This document shows positions 63,335-64,000 of a stretch of DNA of 64,000 bases, piece after piece. Each line of letters opens with the position of its first letter. Position 1 is the stretch's first letter. The notes beneath the pieces are model-generated. The model saw only the letters and a program-made list of their open reading frames with translations. It ran no database searches and was not told where the DNA came from. The DNA lies in NCBI GenBank assembly GCA_964036315.1, contig OZ038482.1, forward strand, positions 15,632,382-15,696,381, written 5' to 3'. The translations under genes and the position numbers were made by a program. Source of the DNA: Acanthosepion esculentum (Eukaryota; Mollusca; Cephalopoda; Sepiida; Sepiidae).

Positions 63335-63960
63335 ACAGTGCTGTTCGATAAAAGTGACTCACCTGATTTTTTTTTTACTAAATGTTTTCTTCTCCGATGA
63401 AAGGAAATTTGAGCTAAATTCAAAGGATAAACGATCTAAAATCCGAAGAAGAAGCTTTGAAAGCTCTTTGAATTTAGCAGTAAGTACTGCCAACCATCCG
63501 TTCAGTATAATGTTCTGTGGATGCTTTTCTTTTCATAGAACTGGTTTCTTAAAACCTATTGAAAAACCCTCAGGAGCGAGCAGTACAAGAAAATTTTAGA
63601 GTCTTGTCTGCTCCCTTCTGCTGAAAGGGTGTATATCGACCCCACCAAGCTCATTTTTATGCAGGATAATGCTCCCTGTCACAAATCAAAATTGATGAAG
63701 GAATACTTTGATGAGAAGCAGGTGAGTGTTATGACATGGCCGCCCCAATCTCCTGACCTCAACCCCATCGAAAACTTATGGAGCATTATAAAGTACAGGC
63801 TCTCGAGAAAGCAGTTGAGCAACAAATAGGTATTGATTGTGAATTTCATATCCGAATGGAATTCAATGCTTGGAGATGAGATTTGCCAGAACCTAATCAA
63901 GTCAATAACAAAAAGGGTTGAAAAGGTTATTCAAAATAAAGGAGGACCCATAGATTATTA
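63335..63960 (+). mobile_element. Tc1-like element, internally deleted, cut by window end
   Basis: TACAGTGCTGTTCGATAAAA (about 63336) resembles a Tc1 terminal repeat and is followed within 50 bp by the first catalytic block, so the N-terminal DNA-binding half is deleted. The right terminal repeat is not seen. Confidence 0.55.
63385..63829 (+). pseudogene. Tc1-type transposase, catalytic half, frameshifted
   Basis: NVFFSDERKFELNS (first Asp) and [20 protein letters not shown] lie in one frame, stopping at 63597. After a frameshift, [17 protein letters not shown] sequence leads to [20 protein letters not shown] (second Asp) and [20 protein letters not shown] (Glu), with 34 residues between them: a DD34E catalytic core. 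It stops at 63827. All three acidic residues survive, but the protein lacks the DNA-binding domain. Confidence 0.8.
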
Positions 63961-64000
63961 AATATTTTGAACTATATTACCTATTATAAATAAATTATAC

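Overview
This window reads as intergenic or intronic DNA of a large, repeat-rich animal genome. I found no convincing host protein-coding gene, no rRNA and no intact tRNA gene. The mix suggests a mollusc, most likely a coleoid cephalopod such as an octopus. The evidence is tRNA-headed SINEs with a shared core, very many long (TA)n microsatellites, Tc1, mariner and hAT relics, Penelope-like (PLE) fragments with GIY-YIG domains, RNase-H LINE tails and a Ty3/Gypsy element. The organism is an inference, not something the sequence proves.

Layout. 0-9 kb: decayed Tc1 and mariner fragments, a tRNA-headed SINE with a hammerhead-like tail, a LINE 3' end, a 208-bp palindrome, an LTR-like block with 310-430 bp subrepeats, and two LINE RNase-H tails. 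10-17 kb: a Tc1 relic, a 36-bp minisatellite, and a 1.76-kb hAT-type element with 179-bp tandem 3' ends and a nested 79-bp mariner MITE. Two more copies of the hammerhead SINE follow. 17-24 kb: PLE 3' ends, a 460-bp repeat, an internally deleted LINE and a SINE. 24.0-30.3 kb: a complete but mutated Ty3/Gypsy retrotransposon with LTRs, PBS region, gag, protease, RT/RNase H, integrase, PPT and the 5-bp target duplication TTAAT. 31-38 kb: a triplicated LINE 3' end, SINEs, a broken mariner, a Tc1 relic and a Gypsy scrap. 38-46 kb: a 750-bp repeat, a MITE, a LINE endonuclease domain, a PLE with a readable GIY-YIG domain, a nearly open mariner and a SINE tetramer. 47-50 kb: a foldback structure with 300-bp arms that differ at one base around 18 identical 53-bp repeats, followed by two hammerhead-like hairpins. 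50-64 kb: LINE and Tc1 relics, composite minisatellite repeats, two 238-bp TTAA-flanked MITEs, a solo LTR and a Tc1 fragment at the right edge.

The strongest candidates for something undescribed are these. (1) Several unrelated repeat families here carry the same hammerhead-ribozyme plan (CUGANGA, stem II, GAAA, tiny stem III). One is a tRNA-headed SINE; others look like PLE tails and foldback hairpins. (2) The foldback at 46974-48883 is built from PLE sequence with a homogeneous minisatellite in its loop. (3) The Gypsy LTRs carry a variable number of subrepeats, each with a 7-bp stem closed by a UACG loop, and an LTR-like block at 4-5 kb keeps equivalent hairpins with different sequence. All transposase and polymerase genes appear broken or missing key parts, except that the PLE C-terminal domain and the Gypsy integrase core are still open. 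Many longer open frames are microsatellite or minisatellite translations and are not listed as genes.
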